Shown here piece by piece: positions 5,271 to 6,143 of a DNA stretch of 6,143 nt (the first letter of the stretch is position 1; each line of letters opens with the position of its first letter). The position numbers and the translations under genes are program-made. The notes beneath the pieces are model-generated. The model was given only the letters and a program-made list of their open reading frames with translations, made no database searches and was not told the origin of the DNA. The DNA comes from Propionibacteriaceae bacterium UBA4569. GTDB taxonomy: Bacteria > Actinomycetota > Actinomycetes > Propionibacteriales > Propionibacteriaceae. Location of the stretch: assembly GCA_002387005.1 (NCBI GenBank), contig DGKN01000106.1, positions 1 through 6,143 of the forward strand, given 5' to 3'.

Positions 5271-6143
5271 ATGGCCGACCCCTCCACCTATCGCCCGAAA
5301 CCGGGGACGATCCCGACCGATCCGGGGGTCTACCGCTTCAGTGACGCGCACGGGCAGGTCATCTACGTCGGCAAGGCCAAGAACCTGCGCCAGCGGCTCA
5401 ACTCCTACTTTGCCGACCCGGCCGGGTTGCACTTCCGCACCCAGACGATGGTGCGAACCGCTGCGAAGGTCGAGTGGACCGTGGTGCAGAACGAGCTGGA
5501 GAGCCTGCAGCTCGAGTACACGTGGATCCAGCAGTACGACCCGCGCTTCAACGTCAAGTACCGTGACGACAAGTCCTACCCCTGGCTCTGCCTCACCTGG
5601 AGCGAGGAGTTTCCGCGGGTCTTCGTCGGCCGCGGCGCGAAGCGCAAGGGCTGGCGCTACTACGGCCCCTTCGGTCAGGCGTGGGCGATCCGCGAGACCG
5701 TGGACGCGCTGTTGCACGTCTTCCCGATGCGCTCGTGCAGCACGGGGGTTTTCAACAACGCGCGCTCGGCCGGTCGTCCCTGCCTGCTGGGCTACATCGG
5801 CAAGTGCTCCGCGCCGTGCGTCGGCCGGATCACCCCCGAGGCGCACCGCGAGATCGTCTCGGACTTTGCCTCCTTCATGGCAGGTCAGACGGGGCAGCTG
5901 ACCCGCAAGGTCGAGCGGCAGATGAAGACGGCCAGCGAACAGATGGAGTTCGAGAAGGCCGCCGTCTACCGCGACCAGCTCGTCGCGCTGCGGCAGGCCA
6001 CGGAGAAGAATGCGATCGTGCTGGACGACGGCACGGACGCCGACGTCGTCGCCCTGGTGGAGGACCCGCTCGAGGTCGCGGTGCACATCTTCCACGTCCG
6101 CGGTGGACGGGTGCGCGGCGAGCGCGGGTGGGTCGCCGACCGG
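5271..6143 (+). CDS. uvrC: UvrABC excinuclease subunit C, 5' part (runs off the right edge)
   Basis: UvrC is recruited to UvrB at damaged DNA and makes the incisions of nucleotide excision repair. 291 codons are visible without a stop; the whole protein usually has over 600 residues. The GIY-YIG nuclease domain is at about 15-100: Gly19-Val20-Tyr21, Tyr32-Val33-Gly34, the basic segment KAKNLRQRL (35-43), and a catalytic Glu within NELESLQLE (74-82), followed by PRFNV (91-95). Cys156, Cys171, Cys179 and Cys183 form the cluster assigned to an Fe-S centre in E. coli UvrC. The UVR (UvrB-binding) helices are at about 210-245, including [13 protein letters not shown]. The C-terminal RNase-H-like and helix-hairpin-helix domains lie beyond the window. 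ATG 5271 follows a TAGACT box by 7 nt and has no Shine-Dalgarno. The IS110 element ends about 60 bp upstream, leaving the core promoter intact. Confidence 0.96.
   Translation, partial: MADPSTYRPKPGTIPTDPGVYRFSDAHGQVIYVGKAKNLRQRLNSYFADPAGLHFRTQTMVRTAAKVEWTVVQNELESLQLEYTWIQQYDPRFNVKYRDDKSYPWLCLTWSEEFPRVFVGRGAKRKGWRYYGPFGQAWAIRETVDALLHVFPMRSCSTGVFNNARSAGRPCLLGYIGKCSAPCVGRITPEAHREIVSDFASFMAGQTGQLTRKVERQMKTASEQMEFEKAAVYRDQLVALRQATEKNAIVLDDGTDADVVALVEDPLEVAVHIFHVRGGRVRGERGWVADR

Noticed and set aside
5232..6095. A 287-codon open frame on the minus strand, opposite uvrC
   Set aside because: It is a shadow of the strongly conserved uvrC frame, with no recognisable domain and low-complexity composition.

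Overview
The window is GC-rich, with dense codon use typical of Actinomycetota. The pyruvate kinase and the ANTAR response regulator closely resemble mycobacterial Pyk and PdtaR as I remember them. A member of Propionibacteriales or a relative is possible, but I cannot fix the genus.

Layout, left to right. (1) The 3' part of an RluA/RluD-family pseudouridine synthase gene runs in from the left edge and ends at 675. (2) A 151-base gap holds small hairpins, a 30-bp-spaced repeat and a -10 box, and leads into pyruvate kinase (pyk, 827-2245). (3) A G+C-rich hairpin terminator follows, then tRNA-Leu(CAA) with encoded CCA (2377-2462). Forty bases later comes pdtaR (2503-3117), a receiver-ANTAR antitermination regulator. 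(4) A hotdog-fold thioesterase (3121-3540, minus strand) converges on pdtaR with only three bases between the stop codons. (5) An apparently intact IS110-family insertion sequence (about 3606-5208, minus strand) carries a 468-residue DEDD recombinase and a roughly 190-base non-coding left end. (6) The 5' 291 codons of uvrC (5271 onward, plus strand) run off the right edge.

The housekeeping genes cover rRNA modification, glycolysis, decoding, signal transduction and nucleotide excision repair; they form no single pathway. The IS110 element sits in the divergent intergenic region between the thioesterase and uvrC and appears to have spared both promoters. Without it, the two start codons would be about 130 bp apart.

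Three points deserve a second look. First, the non-coding left end of the IS110 element can fold into a stem closing a loop that repeats, base for base, 9 nt of the flank at the predicted insertion junction. That is what a bridge-RNA target guide should look like. Second, the uvrC promoter carries a near-consensus RecA-NDp/PafBC DNA-damage motif at exactly the expected 8-nt spacing from its -10 box. Third, pyk, the thioesterase and uvrC each have a TANNNT box exactly 7 nt before the start codon and no usable Shine-Dalgarno, which suggests leaderless mRNAs. pdtaR, by contrast, has a clear Shine-Dalgarno and probably shares a transcript with the tRNA.
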